Shown: positions 26,199-39,724, counted from the stretch's first letter. The stretch is 64,000 bases of DNA from Prunella strophiata (GCA_036583965.1 JAZBQD010000015.1:72714330-72778329); one strand, 5' to 3'. Program-made: numbers and translations. Notes: a model not told the origin generated them from the sequence alone.

Positions 26199-28207
26199 AC
26201 AAATATAGACTGAAAGTGACACAGGTAGAGAAGTAAATGCCAACATGATAAATTTTTGCCAGGCTTTTCTGGTATTTTGTTGTTGAGCATTCCTGACTCT
26301 AAATATTAAATACTTTTTTATATATCTAAATATTAAATATTTTAAGTAGCTACCATTAAAAAAAAAATCCTGAAACAAAAGTGCTTTTTCCTTTTTTTAA
26401 ATCTGGGGAATGATGTTTCCTTTCCTTGTGAAGTATTTTTCTGTATAATACAATTAGTTGATATAAAGCTATTAATATGCAAATATTTTTCAAAGATTAA
26501 ATTATCTGACAGCTTCCTAGATGTATTACTTTTTTACTTTTTTTACATTAAAGAGCTTTTCCTTCATCATTCAGCTTTAGAATAAGCTTTAAAAAAATCA
26601 ATTATTATTTTCTTCAATAATTTAATCCGTTAGATGAACACTTAGAATTTTTTATAACAATATTGATTTAAGTATGAGGAAGATGTTAACAAGACAACCT
26701 ATTATTTCAGAAAACATCAATCATTTTCCATCTTTAACACTGGCTCATACAAGCTTTTGCATATTTAACTATTTTGGGGTGCAAAAGGGTATAACAAGTG
26801 GTTATCAATTCTTAAAGACTCACAAGGAATATGAAAGTTAAGATCATCAGGTCTGCAGTGAGAAATTCTCCTTTGGACACCTCTCTAAACTTCTCTTTCA
26901 TTTAGCTCATTGCAGGTATTAGTGATGTGAAATAGGATAGCTGCATTAACCATGGAGTTGAAAAATCATAAATGGTATGTGGGATTTTTATACAAAACTA
27001 CCAAAGTCCCTTTGTAACAATAAAGAATTGATTTTCTCAAAGCTTCCCAAAATATGAATATTAATCTGTAACTGTTCTGAGGGATTTAAAATGTGCTGAA
27101 AATGGTTGATGAACAATGTTTAGATTCAAGCATAATCAAATCAGTCAGAATTTTTAGAGACAAGTTTTTATCTTCTACTAGTGCTGTCTGGCAAAAGCTG
27201 GCTGTTAATATTTATGTAATAAAATATTATCCTGTTTTAGCAAAAATAGCATTCAAAAAACTTATTCACTAAGAATATTAGTGAATTCTTATTCACTAAG
27301 AATAAAACAGCTTTTGTGGCATAAAGTTTCAAATATTAGTCAGCACACTGTAGAGAACAGTGAAAGTTCATCATCAGGATCACTCATGGAAAAACAAAGG
27401 CAATCTTAAATGCTATCTTTTATTGAGTATGGTGCTATCTACTCTTAAGACCACCAACAGTTTAGTGTGGCATTAGAAGGTGGCTGCCAACCATGGATCC
27501 CTTCTTCCTGTTCATGGGATACCTTGTCATAAGGTCAGTATTTATAACAACAAAACTATGTTTCAAAGTGCTATGAAGTCATTCTCTAACCACTTAAAAC
27601 TTCTTTAAATATTTCTACTCCATTTTTAAACTGCCATGCAGACAATGATAATCACACTAATTTGTGTGCTCTTTGAATCAAAAGAATCATTGTAACTAAA
27701 CAACTTCTTAACAAATCAAAGATCTCCAGTCTAGTTATATTCCTCACCAGTAGTAGATGTTTGAATTATCAAAACATGAGACAAAAGGGGAAGATAGTTC
27801 TTGATGTGTTGAAGACTTTTCAGTAAGACCTTTTCAGTCTTTCAGCTTTTACCCAGTTCATATTTATAGTATAACATTCCCTTTGACCCTCAAAACACTT
27901 GCATTCACACTGGCAGCCTGAAGCTTAGTATAGCTTTGACAAGTGTAATTGTAGGATGCAGTTGAATTGAGAAAATAAATCCGAAGAATGGTTCAAAATA
28001 CTTGACATTTTTATGTACATTCCCTATTATAGTGGGACTGTGTAGAGTGGCAAACAAGATATACTTGTTTGGTGTCTCACCAGCTTCTATCCTATGGATT
28101 TATGTTAAGAAAATAGTTTTTATTTCAGTTTTCTCAGTTTCTTCAGTTGTTTTCAGTTGTTTTTATTTCAGGCTTTCTTTCTTGCCTTCAAGTAAAATCT
28201 AAACAAA
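26199..28207. other. Non-coding unique-looking sequence
   Basis: No gene or transposon is recognised. A small nested direct/inverted repeat lies at 27261-27304. Confidence 0.5.
27261..27304. repeat. 17-bp direct repeat with an inverted copy between
   Basis: CTTATTCACTAAGAATA occurs at 27261-27277 and 27288-27304. The 9-mer ATTCACTAA at 27264 and 27291 is separated by its reverse complement TTAGTGAAT at 27278-27286, so either half can form a 9-bp stem. Confidence 0.9.
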
Positions 28208-28700
28208 AAAGAAATGGAAGGACCTCCACAGGTCATCTGCTCTAACCAGGGCTAGCTTCAACAGCATATCTCATTGCTCAGTATGTTCTTCAGGTGAGTA
28301 TTGAGATGCTGCAGCAATAGAATTTTCACACCTTTCCAAGACAATGTTTTCCTACAGCCGTGTGCTCCTTTCGTGTAGAATTTTTGGCTTACATTTACTT
28401 TGAAATCTCCCTGTTGCAGCTTTTGACTGTTGCCTGTGTGTTATTAAGATACATGCTGGAGAAGTGCCCAGTTCTGCCTTCCTTTTAGCTTCTCTTAGGC
28501 AGAAGAGGATTGCAGTCAGATCATTCCTCAGCTTTCTCTTCCACAGCTTAAATAAACACAGTTCCCTCAATTTCCCCTAGTTTGTCACATGTTCAAGTTA
28601 CGTTCCCATCCATGACCTTCCTCTGAACTCTGCAGTTTGTTGATAATCCTGAATGTAGGGGCCAAAAGTGGTTATTGGATCCCATCTGTAGGCATGAAGG
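28208..28700 (-). mobile_element. Old CR1 LINE 3' portion, minus strand
   Basis: A degraded antisense CR1. It starts near the element's 3' end ('aaggacctccacaggtcatc'), then gives in order 'tccctgttgcagctttt', 'gcctgtgtgttatt', 'agctttctcttccaca', 'cacagttccctcaatttcc', 'cacatgttcaagtta' and 'tgtaggggccaaaagtg'. These correspond to the CR1 3' UTR and the end of ORF2 reversed. Many substitutions and indels mark it as one of the oldest copies in the window. The right edge is uncertain by some tens of bases. Confidence 0.82.
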
Positions 28701-31700
28701 GACTGGAAAAGTGTTGGAGGCTGATAGTGACTTATTCATAATGCTACCTGACTTTGTGTCTTGCTAGTTGCATTAGTTTCCTGCCTCTGCTTTTTGCTGC
28801 ATATTTCCTATGGAGCTCGTATCCAGGTGTCAGAAACTTTCCAGTAAAGAAATGCTCTTTTGATAGTAATTATAGTGGTATCAGCAAAACAAAATCTCTG
28901 AAATATTGCTGATTGAATTTTTGCACTAGTACCCTGACAGCTGTGTACCATGTTTATACTAAAGATTTCCTCATAAATAAAAATCACTATGGAAATGTTA
29001 TGTGTGAATAATGCTGCCTGACTACAGAAAAATCATAATTATGATAATGCAAAATCCTAGCATAATAACTGAAAGGGCAAGATGCGTTTGCATGGATAGC
29101 TGGAACTTGAAATATCAGCAGTGAAGTTGTTTTTATTATTTTGTGTCATTCTTTTCACCAAGAAATTTGTTACTTTTCTCAAATAACCTCTCATGCAGAT
29201 TGTTTATTTTATGTCAGGACATCTTGATTATAACATATTAATATTTAAATATATTTAAAGAACTTGACAGTAATCTCATTCTATTGTGAATTCCTTTAGA
29301 GCTTACCCTCTTCCCCCTCACCCTCTATTTGATCAAGAAAGTTTTGACACAACAGCATTTGCCTTCAAAAGACTGAAAGTTTAAGAATAGATACTGTATG
29401 TATAATTACACTAATCATCTTTAATTGCTCATCCCTACATGTCTTTGAGCTCAATACCAAAAAAAAGCAACTCAATCCAAAACAAAACAAAACAAGAAAA
29501 CAAATGAAAAAAGAAACAAACACACTTTCTTTTCATATGCAAATTAAATTTATCATTTGTGATATGAACTCCTAAACTCTTCACTTTGAAGAACCTCATA
29601 CTGGCCTGTCTACCAATCAGGGAATTTAATTAAAATCTCTAAACTTCTTGAAAGAGGTATGAAGAACTTCTGGAAAATATTTGGTGAAGCAATATTATGA
29701 ATGGCTCACCCAATTACATAGTGTGAATAGAATGAGCTTGCTTAGAGTTTGTAGGATTGACAGAAAAACTGTGATTGCATTCATGACAACATCTCACACC
29801 AGTCCTAAAATAAATAAAGATTTTTTGCATCTAAAATTATACTTACTGCATTTGGGCACTGCCTGTATTCCTTGTTTTTTCACCTAGTTAAAATTCTGCC
29901 CTTTCTTTTCTCCCTATTTATATATTACTTCCTTTGATGTTTTGAACTGTAAAAGTACTCAAAATATTTACAAAGATGAAGATTTTAGAAATTTCAGTAC
30001 CAACTGCTCTATATTCTCTGTGGATTTGACTTCATAATGACAATTTAAATTGAGAAGAACCAATTATTCAAGAAAAAAAACCAAAACGCTTCTGGATTTT
30101 TGCTTTGTTGTTCCAGTGTATTTTGAGCATAAGACCAACAGATATATGACTCTGCTACAAGATATAATTACAAATGTGTGCTCTTTACTTTTTGCAATCA
30201 TTGTTTCAAAGGAAAAAAGGCTAATGAGTTTTTTTCTGAAATACTTTAAAGGATCAGGAGCTCTAAGTATGGTTAATGATTTATAGGTTTGCATTAGTAA
30301 ACAAACTTCAACAATTTACCCAAAATTTTGCTAAATTATTAAATTTTTAAAGTTACTAAATTTTAGAAAAATAATTCTACAATTTGGGCACCTTTCCGCA
30401 TTTGTACAGCCACTGCTTGTAATGGCTATTGAGGTTTTTTTCCCCAGACTTTACAGGCACATATTGCATCTACAAAGGAAATCTGCTGAGCACTGTTTGA
30501 GACACTAGAAAATGTACTGATGCCCAGAACAATGGTGCATTCCAAGATCTTTATTTTATTTGATGTCTAGCTGCAGGCAGTGCCTTCCAACTTAATACAC
30601 TCTACATTAATCAAAATCTTAGTGCTCAGAGATTTTCACAACCTTATTTTCTCAGCAGTGATAAAGCTGCTTGATAGAGCAGTATCTGTGTGGATCTGTG
30701 TGTGTCTGCACACCTGTCTGTGCTGGGCAGGTTTTCAGAATGGAACTAGAAGTAAAAAAATATTTCAAGCAAGAGCAAGGAGTATAGCTTAGCTTGCTAG
30801 TGAGACAAAACAAAACAAGTGATTGATTCCAAGTCTATGGGCCATTCAAATGGCACCGAAGCAATACATGCATGTTTGTATGCAAAGATGAAATGATTCT
30901 GTAGGGATTTTACTGATGTATTCATCCCCTTTAAACAATACTTAAGAAATATTGAGCAAAGAAGTATGTTTCACATATCTTATTCTCTTTTTTCTTCGTC
31001 TTTTCTTGTTTCTACATGGTTTAGCTCACAAGGGTTGTGTAGGGCCACCTAAAAATAATTAGACATATCTAGTTTTTCAAGGTTGTTTCTAATATTCCTG
31101 GGATTTTAAAGGATTAATTCAATATATCAGCATACATAAGTTGCTCAGGACAGATAGGATGTGTAAGTGCTTGATCATAGTTTTTCATCATTCCTTTACC
31201 AGAAGATATTTAATACAAAAAGTAACATTGTCCAGGAACCTGTGAAGATGAAAACAGTACCTAGATGTGTTCTATACACGTATATGTGTATAGCCATGAA
31301 AGTGGATGTAGTGCAGTTGAATATCTCATGATGAGTACCATGTAATCTGGATCTAAATTTACTTTTCTCTATGAGAAAGTATACAAATGAGGAAAAAGAA
31401 AACCAACCCTGACCATAACATTAATGCCAGAGCAGAAGTTAAAGATGATGGAGCTCAAACTATGGCCATTTATATTTCACATTTTCATGAGAGATTACAA
31501 GTACTACATAAGTAATTATCTAAGACAACCTATTTATAAGTCTTCAATGCTTTCCAATACCTTCTAGTAAAGAAAAACAATGTCTAATTTAAGATTGAGA
31601 TAATATTTCCCTAATGGAAGGATTCTCTTGTTGTTTGCTTAGATAGGTGATATTGTCAGAGAGTGAGCCCAAACTGAACATCATGAAGAAGCTCTTTGCA

Positions 31701-34205
31701 ATCACTTCACTTTGTTTTTCAAAAATAGCTTTTCTGGAGTCTTTGCAGTTAATATAGATTTTGTGTGTTGCTACATGTCTAAATATGTCTTTGTATTCCA
31801 GAGTTTTGACATGCTGTTCATAGCATTATAGGCAAAACCTGACACTCTTTTTCTGTAAACAAAAAGATATCTCAGTAGTCTTTTTTTTCATTCACTTGCT
31901 AGTAAATTTAACCTTCATGCAGCAATATTGCTGTTTTCAATCTACTCAATAAAGTTTGTTGGAAGGAGAGGCTTGATAACTTGTAAAACTGCCTGAATAC
32001 TTACTAAAATATTGAATTATGCAGACTGTATGGATTGAGCCAAGAGAACTGAGATAGGGAAGGTGTCAGTCTTACTGTCAGACTACAGAAATAAGCTGAA
32101 CATAGCTTAGCTGCTGGGTAAATACACCTGTGCTTGTTTAGTTTAGGTTGGGTTAGGTTTTTGTTTGCAGAAAACTGAACAGGGCTTTGAAGTGTTAAAG
32201 CTACTGAGACACCTCAAAATTTCACACATGCCAGACAGCTTGTGAAAGCTGGTCACAGGAGGTCGTTTTCATATTACCTGCATTTCCATTCAAAATGAAA
32301 ATCTAGAAAAATGAGTCTTCAGATAGGATATTAAATGCATGGGGGCTTTGGTTTGGTTAACTAGTTGGTTTTCATTTCTTCCTTAAGTGCTATCTCCTCT
32401 TCCTACTACTGTAAAAAATGTTTATACCCTTTGAGTATGCCCAGGTATAACCCCACCTTCTCAGAGTGTGAGGAGTACCTGATAGTGATCATCTAAATAT
32501 TTAAATTAACAGGTTTTTTTTATTATTTCTTTCTATGAAAAAAAGTTTCTACTATCTTCTATGTATGGCTTGTCTTTCTTTTAAAGGTTAAATTCATTTC
32601 TTTATCTCAACCTGGAAGTATTTATATCTATAGATACATGCTTTGTATAAATTTCAGTGGCTATAGTGTGCACAGTTTATGCTTAAGTCTGCTTTAGAGA
32701 TGTAATAATATAAAAGCATTTTGCCGTGGCAGAATATTTGGAGAGTGTGATTTTAACTTGGCACTAGAAGAGTATTATAAGAAGTGCCAGTGTGTGTTAG
32801 TACCTTGAGTAGCTACAGCCAAGATGTTTTTATAAGAATTTGCTGCAGGCATAATTTTCACTGCTTTTTTATTTTTTATCCAAACTGAAAGAGTTTTAAG
32901 ATTTTTATTTAATTACCTCACCCTGGGTTCTACTTGAACTAAATGAGTTGTTGAAGTCAGTGAGTCTAGTTCCCTGCTGTTGTCAGGCATCATGTCACAG
33001 TTGACAAATGTGTTTTGAGATAAGCTGCAATACTACTGGTCATATACTCTCCAAGAAATCTGTCTTCTGGAAGCATCACCAGTAATAAATCTAAAAGTGT
33101 TAAATGAGCAGATGTGTGGAAGAAAAATAACTTGGGATAAACAAGCAAAAACCTTTTCAGTCAGAAAGTATCATGTGGCACGATCATTTTCTTAAATGTA
33201 ACAACATTTGTTGCTTTGTCTTCTATTCCTTACCTGTCCTTGAACACCAGGCAAGTCCTGCCACTAGTTTACTCTGATTCCACACCTTACAGGCTTAAAG
33301 ATGTCTTTACCTATATCTAGCACTCTTACCTACTTTGTGAAATCCAGAAGTGTATCAAGTAATCTAACATTACATTAAGAAAAAAACCAAATCTTAAGCA
33401 GTGGCACTTCTACAATTCAGACACCTCTCTGGTTGAGATGCTTAAGCACACAGTGACAGAGTTGCCCAGGAAATCTACAGTGATGTAGAGCTCACTGTAC
33501 TTTTCATGATACATTACTATTTGTTTTTCCTATTGCTTCAAATTATTTGGAATCAAAAGCATCTATATTTTAGAGACCAAAAAGAGAAAGTCGAGTCTCT
33601 GCCTCCTTAGGACCTAGCCCTCTATTAAAAGAGAAAAATAAGAAGCTGAAATTTTAAAAATCACATTCATAATGCTTCAGAACCTTAACTCTCCTTACAA
33701 AATAGCAAAGTAATCAATAGCTTAAGCTATAACAGCGCTGTTAACTAGTTGCACTAAAACTTTAGAAACTTGCTTCAAAAGTACTTGCTTTATTGCCTCA
33801 TGTTTCAGTAAAAATAATTTAAGACAAAATATATTTTTGTTTCCGTTAAGTTTATGGAGAAATGTTGTAGAAAACCTTCTTTTGTGTAAGAATCACAGCT
33901 GCTGTCAGCCGATTGCAGTAAAATTAAGTATTCTTGTTGAAATCTGGTGTCTGGACAGCATTTTCCAGAAGCTAGGGCTTGTGCTCTCATGCATTGTGAG
34001 TGAAGAAATGTTACTCTAGCTTTCAAATAGCTGTTATGTTGAAAGCCAGAAGTATTTCACCCAGCACTGAGGTGTCTCTTCCTAAAACTCCATTAAAATA
34101 CCTGGGATTACACCAACTCCAGAATCTGCAATGGATAGGGATAGGTTCTCTGGAAGTCTGAAGGCCACTGTGCTTAAATCCATCTCGTACTGAATGTGTA
34201 TATGT

Positions 34206-34209
<4 letters not shown>
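28701..34209. other. Non-coding unique-looking sequence
   Basis: 5.5 kb with no recognised gene or transposon. A/C-rich low complexity occurs at 29459-29523. The short frames (for example 29681-29887 + and 30050-30286 +) have no domain signatures. Confidence 0.5.
29459..29523. repeat. A-rich (AAAAC)n-like tract
   Basis: Several AAAAC units and A runs, comparable with the other A/C-rich tracts in the window. Confidence 0.8.
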
Positions 34210-34244
<35 letters not shown>

Positions 34245-34292
34245 AACCAAAACAACAAACAACAACAACGAAAAAAAGAAAGAAAAAAAGAA
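34210..34292. repeat. Poly-A33 followed by A/C and A/G-rich tail
   Basis: Thirty-three consecutive A residues (34210-34242) run into CAA-type and then GAAA-type units. No retrotransposed gene copy is recognised in the preceding sequence. Confidence 0.93.
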
Positions 34293-35761
34293 CAGTGGCC
34301 ATTGTAAAACACTTGAAAAGCCTTTTGAATATTTTCAGTTTAGATCTTGTTAGCTCAATTCATGAAGCAGAGAAAACACGCTTGCTATGACAAGTTCTAT
34401 GCAGATCTCATTAATTCTTCAGAGTGAACTGCTATTTGTTGGGGAAAAAAGTATAATGATCTCACTAAAAAAAGCATGTGTTGTGCTTCTGGGTATTCAT
34501 AAGTCTTTGACACATAGATAAATACTTTCTGCCTCTACCAAATTTGTGGTTGAAAAAGATAGTGTGAGAAATTAATTTGTTTAGTATGCAAGAAACAAAC
34601 TTTCTTTGTTCCTTGAATTGCTGAGGCTTCCTATGCATAGTTATAGGGTTCCTGTGCTCAGATTTCAGCATGTTCCTAGAAGGAATAAAGCCTGTATTAC
34701 ACTTACTTAATGCTGAAGGAAAAAGATAAACTCAGGATTCTGAAACAACACTTTGTGATGTTTTTCTGCTCAAAGTTCTTCCTGAGAAATGGCCAAACCT
34801 TGCATAATTTCTTAGAAACCTTTGAATTATAATAGCAAAAAGCTTCCTGGAAGAGCTGAGTTTAATATATAAGTAATGCAATACAGAGTTAAAATTTGGC
34901 AGATCAGTATACTTGAAGTTGCACAAAAAGAAGTCATGGGGTTTTTAGCTGTTGTTTGCTTGGGTTTTGCTTTTATTTGGTTGGCTTGAGGTTTTTCTTT
35001 CCTCCTACACATTATTCTATAGAATATCTGAAAGATTAAAGCAGTTGCAAAATAAATCTTCAAATTAAGCTTAGCAACAAAATTATATCTGATAATGTTA
35101 TAATGCTTTATTCTATTGGGAAGTAATTTAAGTAACTTTGAAAGTATGACTCTGCCAAATAAACTATTAATATTTTTGGCACTTCTGAAGTCTTTTGGTG
35201 CTGGTAAACTGTATGTGTAAAACAACCCAGGGTTCCAGCACAGATATATTAAAATTTCTTAACCCAGGGTCTCACAATAATGGCTGCTGACATGGCCAGG
35301 TATGCCAAATCTGTCAGGGGTACTCTGGCACTCAGATAGGATGGCACCAGTGGTGTCAGAAGTTATTAAAATGATTTTGTTTTTCAAAAGCAGTTATTGG
35401 AAACTCAATGAATTGCAGCTGATTCTTGAACAAGGGGATCACAGGCATTTTTCCATCAGACACAGAGATATCTTAATAATCTTGCAGTTTGTAAAATGAT
35501 TTTCTGTTATGGGAAGTCTAGGAACAGGTACATTTTCGGGATCTTTGAGTATGTTGTTTAGGAACAAATTTTACTTAGCTGTATATCTCCCCTGTCAAGC
35601 TTGAGGATCCCCATGTAAATTTTCAATATTTGTTAAGATTTTGTCCATACTGGATGATTTTACTGTTCTTTCTGAAAGTTTTAAACCCTATTTGTAACAA
35701 AGAAACAGCATTTTCCCACTCTACCATGGTGTGGCTATTGCATCTGCATCTATATTCTGGG
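34293..35761. other. Non-coding unique-looking sequence
   Basis: No gene recognised. The 132-codon minus-strand frame at 34827-35225 is rich in Phe/Ile/Lys/Asn, as AT-rich noise would be, and has no motif. Confidence 0.5.
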
Positions 35762-35995
35762 TGAATACATGCATAGGAATATATACCCATCTGTACAGAT
35801 ACATGGCATATATACATTGTATATGTATAGTGACCTGAATGTCAATAAGATGGACAGAAAGAAAAAGCAAATGCAGCTGTGCCTGGAGGGTTTGAAAAAT
35901 TGGGATGTGTGTATTTATATATGTGTGTGTGTGTGCATATGTGCACATCTATATGTATGTCTGTGTCTATACACATACACATATGTATAGATTTG
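35762..35995. repeat. Interrupted TA/TG microsatellite region
   Basis: Diverged TATA/CATA units lie at about 35762-35832. A (TG)n-centred block with TATG and ACAC units lies at about 35905-35990. Unique sequence separates them. The second block is partly self-complementary (TG-rich then CA-rich). Confidence 0.75.
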
Positions 35996-36027
35996 TTGAA
36001 CTTGTGCTGCTGAAAGAGTAGATACTT

Positions 36028-36065
36028 AAAAAACAAAAAAAAAAAAAAAAAAAAAAAGAAAAGAA
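36028..36065. repeat. Poly-A tract
   Basis: A-rich run with a core of about 23 A residues (36035-36057). Confidence 0.92.
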
Positions 36066-37942
36066 CAGGACAAAACTACCCAGTTTCAAAGCATTTCTAA
36101 GTAAATCCATAATTGCTCACTTATAAAGATGTTGATTGAATTTCATTTAAGAACATCTAAAAGAATTAGTTTAGGATAAGAATATTTCCTATGTACAGAG
36201 GGAAATATGGTTACTTCTATCTATTCCCCCTCACCCCCACATTTTTCAATCAATTCAAGTAGTGTATGCTTTTTAAAAGTGAGCCTTTCTTTACAGCACA
36301 CGTCGTTCCATCACTTTGTTGCCAGTGGTAGGTGTCCAGCTCTTCACAAAGCACTGAATCTGTAATTCAGTTGTGTTATTCACACAATTGCTTTTCATGA
36401 GCTGGCTCTGAGCCCATGGATATAAGTGTCTCTGTTTGTGCTAGCTCAGTGGTGCACACGATGACATAATTGTTTCTTGACTAATAAGCTATAATGTGAA
36501 CCACATGGACTGTAGAAATTTAATTTACAAGGTAAGCGGTCATTTGACCATGAATTGAAGATGCTGCCACACAGAAACAGGGGATCTGAACTACACAGTA
36601 GTGAGAGGCTGCTCTCTGCTACAAGAAAAAACTCTGTGCTGCTGGCAAGTGAAAGGGCTTCTGGGAGACCATTACAGGAAAGAATACAGGATTAATAGTG
36701 TCTGTCTCCTTAGTGCAGAAAAAATTTACTGGTTACAGTGGCAAGGTAAACTCAGATTTTATGACTGTTTTCATTCTGTTCAGGACATGTGAATAAGCTC
36801 AACAAAATAAAACCCCCAAATGTATAAAAAATGTGAAACACCTATCCTTTCAGTGATACTTGTAAGTAAAAGTAATTTAAGACTACTAAATTGTTGGAGA
36901 CTCTTGGATTACATTAGGTTTGTCCAGCTTTATGAATATGAATATGAAAGTGAACGTGGAGCTAGATATTTAAGATGTACAATTTTTTTTACACACTTTG
37001 AGCTTTTGTTTAACTTAACACTACAGAAATACCTTTTCTTCTATCTACATTTAAAAGATGGCTAAACACATAAGAGACATCTTTCCAGGCTCCTCAGGCC
37101 AAAATGGGAAGTATAACTCAACTAGTTTTTACATACTGAATGTCATCACCTGCTGAAGTTAATAAAAAATTAGGTAATTGTTTGTTTGTTTTTTTGGTTT
37201 TTAGGTAAGAAATATGATGTTTTACAAAGGCTTAGTACTGACTATTAGAAGATACATGCTTTTTTGCATTCTATTAAAAATTTGGTAAACTGTGGAGAAA
37301 TTTTAAGAATGTTTAATGAAAATATTGATAAAGTTATTTTTTTTTTTTTAAAGCCTTTGTTTCCAGCTAGTTCTTTTGCTTGGAAAACAGAAAAAAAGAT
37401 CCAGTTTCCTACCTCTTTTGAAGTCTAAGCTGGAAAAAAAAGAAGAGTGGAGATCACATGACTTTCTGGATGCAGCAGGACTCTGAACCATTAGATATGT
37501 TTCCTAACAGTCAACACTAAATCTTCCTGAAGCTTCTAATAAGGAAAAATGGGGGAGAAAAAAATGGCCCATTTCATTGCCCAGTTTCAGGCCAAAATAA
37601 CTGTTTTTGCAAGGAGAAGTGATATAGACTGGCATATTCTGCAGAGAAATTACCCACCAGACTGAACACAAAGCAGAAGCCTTTATTTGGGTGTGTCTCT
37701 CCAGAGAGGTGTGAAACAATGAGTCTCCTATCAGAGGAGAAATTTAGTAAGTCTTCATTTCTATTTCCAAATGAAAATTTGTTTGTTTTGTTTTTCTTTT
37801 ATTTTGAAGGGTAACAGCCTTGTGTCATGCTCTTTGAGTAGAATATCACCAGTGTCTAGGGATCTCACAATACTCTGCTACTAATTTTCCTATTTTCCTA
37901 TTTTTAACGTATCTTAGTAGGAAAACTTTTTTAGCAACATTG
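36066..37942. other. Non-coding unique-looking sequence
   Basis: No gene or transposon recognised. Minor T/G-rich patches lie at about 37180-37203 and 37338-37350. Confidence 0.5.
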
Positions 37943-38949
37943 ATATATATATTTATATTTATATTTATATTTATATTTATATTATATTTATATTTATATT
38001 TATATTTATATTATATTTATATTTATATTTATATTTATATTTATATTTATATTTATATTTATATTATATTTATATTTATATTTATATTTATATTTATATT
38101 TATATTTATATTTATATTTATATTTATATTTATATTATATTTATATTTATATTATATTTATATTTATATTTATATTTATATTTATATTATATTTATATTT
38201 ATATTTATATTTATATTATATTTATATTTATATTTATATTTATATTTATATTTATATTATATTTATATTTATATTATATTTATATTTATATTTATATTAT
38301 ATTTATATTTATATTTATATTTATATTTATATTATATTTATATTTATATTATATTTATATTTATATTTATATTTATATTTATATTTATATTTATATTTAT
38401 ATTATATTTATATTTATATTATATTTATATTTATATTTATATTTATATTTATATTTATATTTATATTATATTTATATTTATATTTATATTTATATTATAT
38501 TTATATTTATATTTATATTTATATTTATATTTATATTTATATTTATATTATATTTATATTTATATTTATATTTATATTTATATTTATATTTATATTTATA
38601 TTATATTTATATTTATATTTATATTATATTTATATTTATATTATATTTATATTTATATTATATTTATATTTATATTATATTTATATTTATATTTATATTT
38701 ATATTTATATTTATATTTATATTATATTTATATTTATATTTATATTTATATTTATATTTATATTTATATTTATATTTATATTTATATTTATATTTATATT
38801 ATATTTATATTTATATTATATTTATATTTATATTTATATTTATATTATATTTATATTTATATTATATTTATATTTATATTTATATTTATATTATATTTAT
38901 ATTTATATTATATTTATATTTATATTTATATTTATATTATATTTATATA
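37943..38949. repeat. 1-kb TATATT/TATAT tandem array
   Basis: About 1,007 bp made only of hexamer TATATT and pentamer TATAT. I count 30 pentamer positions after the short TA run at the start. Every interval between consecutive pentamers has the form 6n+5 (17, 23, 29, 35, 41, 47, 53, 71 or 77 bp), so I find no point substitution in the array. From 38799 to 38937 the spacings alternate 17, 29, 17, 29, 17, 29, a 46-bp higher-order unit three times. The 336-codon plus-strand frame across it (Ile-Phe, Leu-Tyr, Tyr-Ile blocks) exists only because no phase of TATATT contains a stop. Confidence 0.97.
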
Positions 38950-39395
38950 GTTCATTTGTAGGAACTCCTAATCTCCATCAGATCATTCTGCTATCATAGC
39001 AATTTTTCTGCTATAAGAGCTATTAAACAGAATAAATATTTAATTGCAAACACACACAGCATGAGTTCTTAGTATAGTTCCATCAAGAAGTCACGTTATG
39101 ACAAAAGACTCTTTCATGCTTTAGTTTAAACACACATTTATGTGTGAGTGAAAATGTAGTTGACAACAGGAATTAGAAAAGCATTCTAAGGAATAATGAA
39201 AAAAAAAAAAAAGAATCCCAAAAAGCAAGGAAAAAACTACTGTTTTTTGCAGGGCAGCTTTTGGGAACATGCACTGTGCTGAAAGATCTCAGATTCTTTA
39301 TCCTAGGAGTCCAAACAGACAGGTATTGACCTGGGTTTTTTTTTTTTTTTCTGGTTTTAATCTGAGATTCTTGATCACTTTGATTCATCTGAAAA
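38950..39395. other. Non-coding sequence
   Basis: Short unique-looking interval between two tandem repeats, with an A13 run (about 39200-39212) and a T14 run (about 39338-39351). No gene seen. Confidence 0.5.
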
Positions 39396-39438
<43 letters not shown>

Positions 39439-39466
39439 CAACAATGATGACAATGATGATGATGAT
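39396..39466. repeat. (GAT)n trinucleotide microsatellite
   Basis: About 14 uninterrupted units to 39437, then CAA/GAT-interrupted units to 39466. The poly-Asp frame on the plus strand and the poly-Ile frame on the minus strand come from the repeat. Confidence 0.95.
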
Positions 39467-39724
39467 AAAGAAGAGCAATCAGCATTGCTCACAGCAGAAG
39501 ACATAGGTGAGGTCTTCAGTTTTCACATCAGGCAGCCCACAGCATAAAGAATGATTAAGGTTTACAGGGAAAATTAGAAGTCATTTGATAAAAAGCCCTA
39601 CTCAAACAGAGTAACCCAATGCAGGCAGGCCAAGACTATGTACAGGCAGATTTTTAATCTCATTGTCTGCTCATCCAGCCCATTCTCTATCAGCTTCTCT
39701 GTACAGGAAATGCTTCATCTACCA

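Noticed and set aside
32138..32162. Telomere-like 'ggttgggttaggtt' sequence
   Set aside because: Only one or two imperfect TTAGGG-like units, too short for an interstitial telomeric repeat.
34827..35225. 132-codon minus-strand frame
   Set aside because: Phe/Ile/Lys/Asn-rich composition as expected of AT-rich noise, no motif, and length compatible with chance.
37940..38950. 336-codon open frame encoding Ile-Phe, Leu-Tyr and Tyr-Ile blocks
   Set aside because: It is the TATATT/TATAT simple repeat read in successive phases. No plus-strand phase contains a stop, so openness says nothing about coding.
39269..39547. Plus-strand frame with an acidic poly-Asp run, and the minus-strand poly-Ile frame
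   Set aside because: Both come from the (GAT)n microsatellite. The flanks have no recognisable protein sequence.
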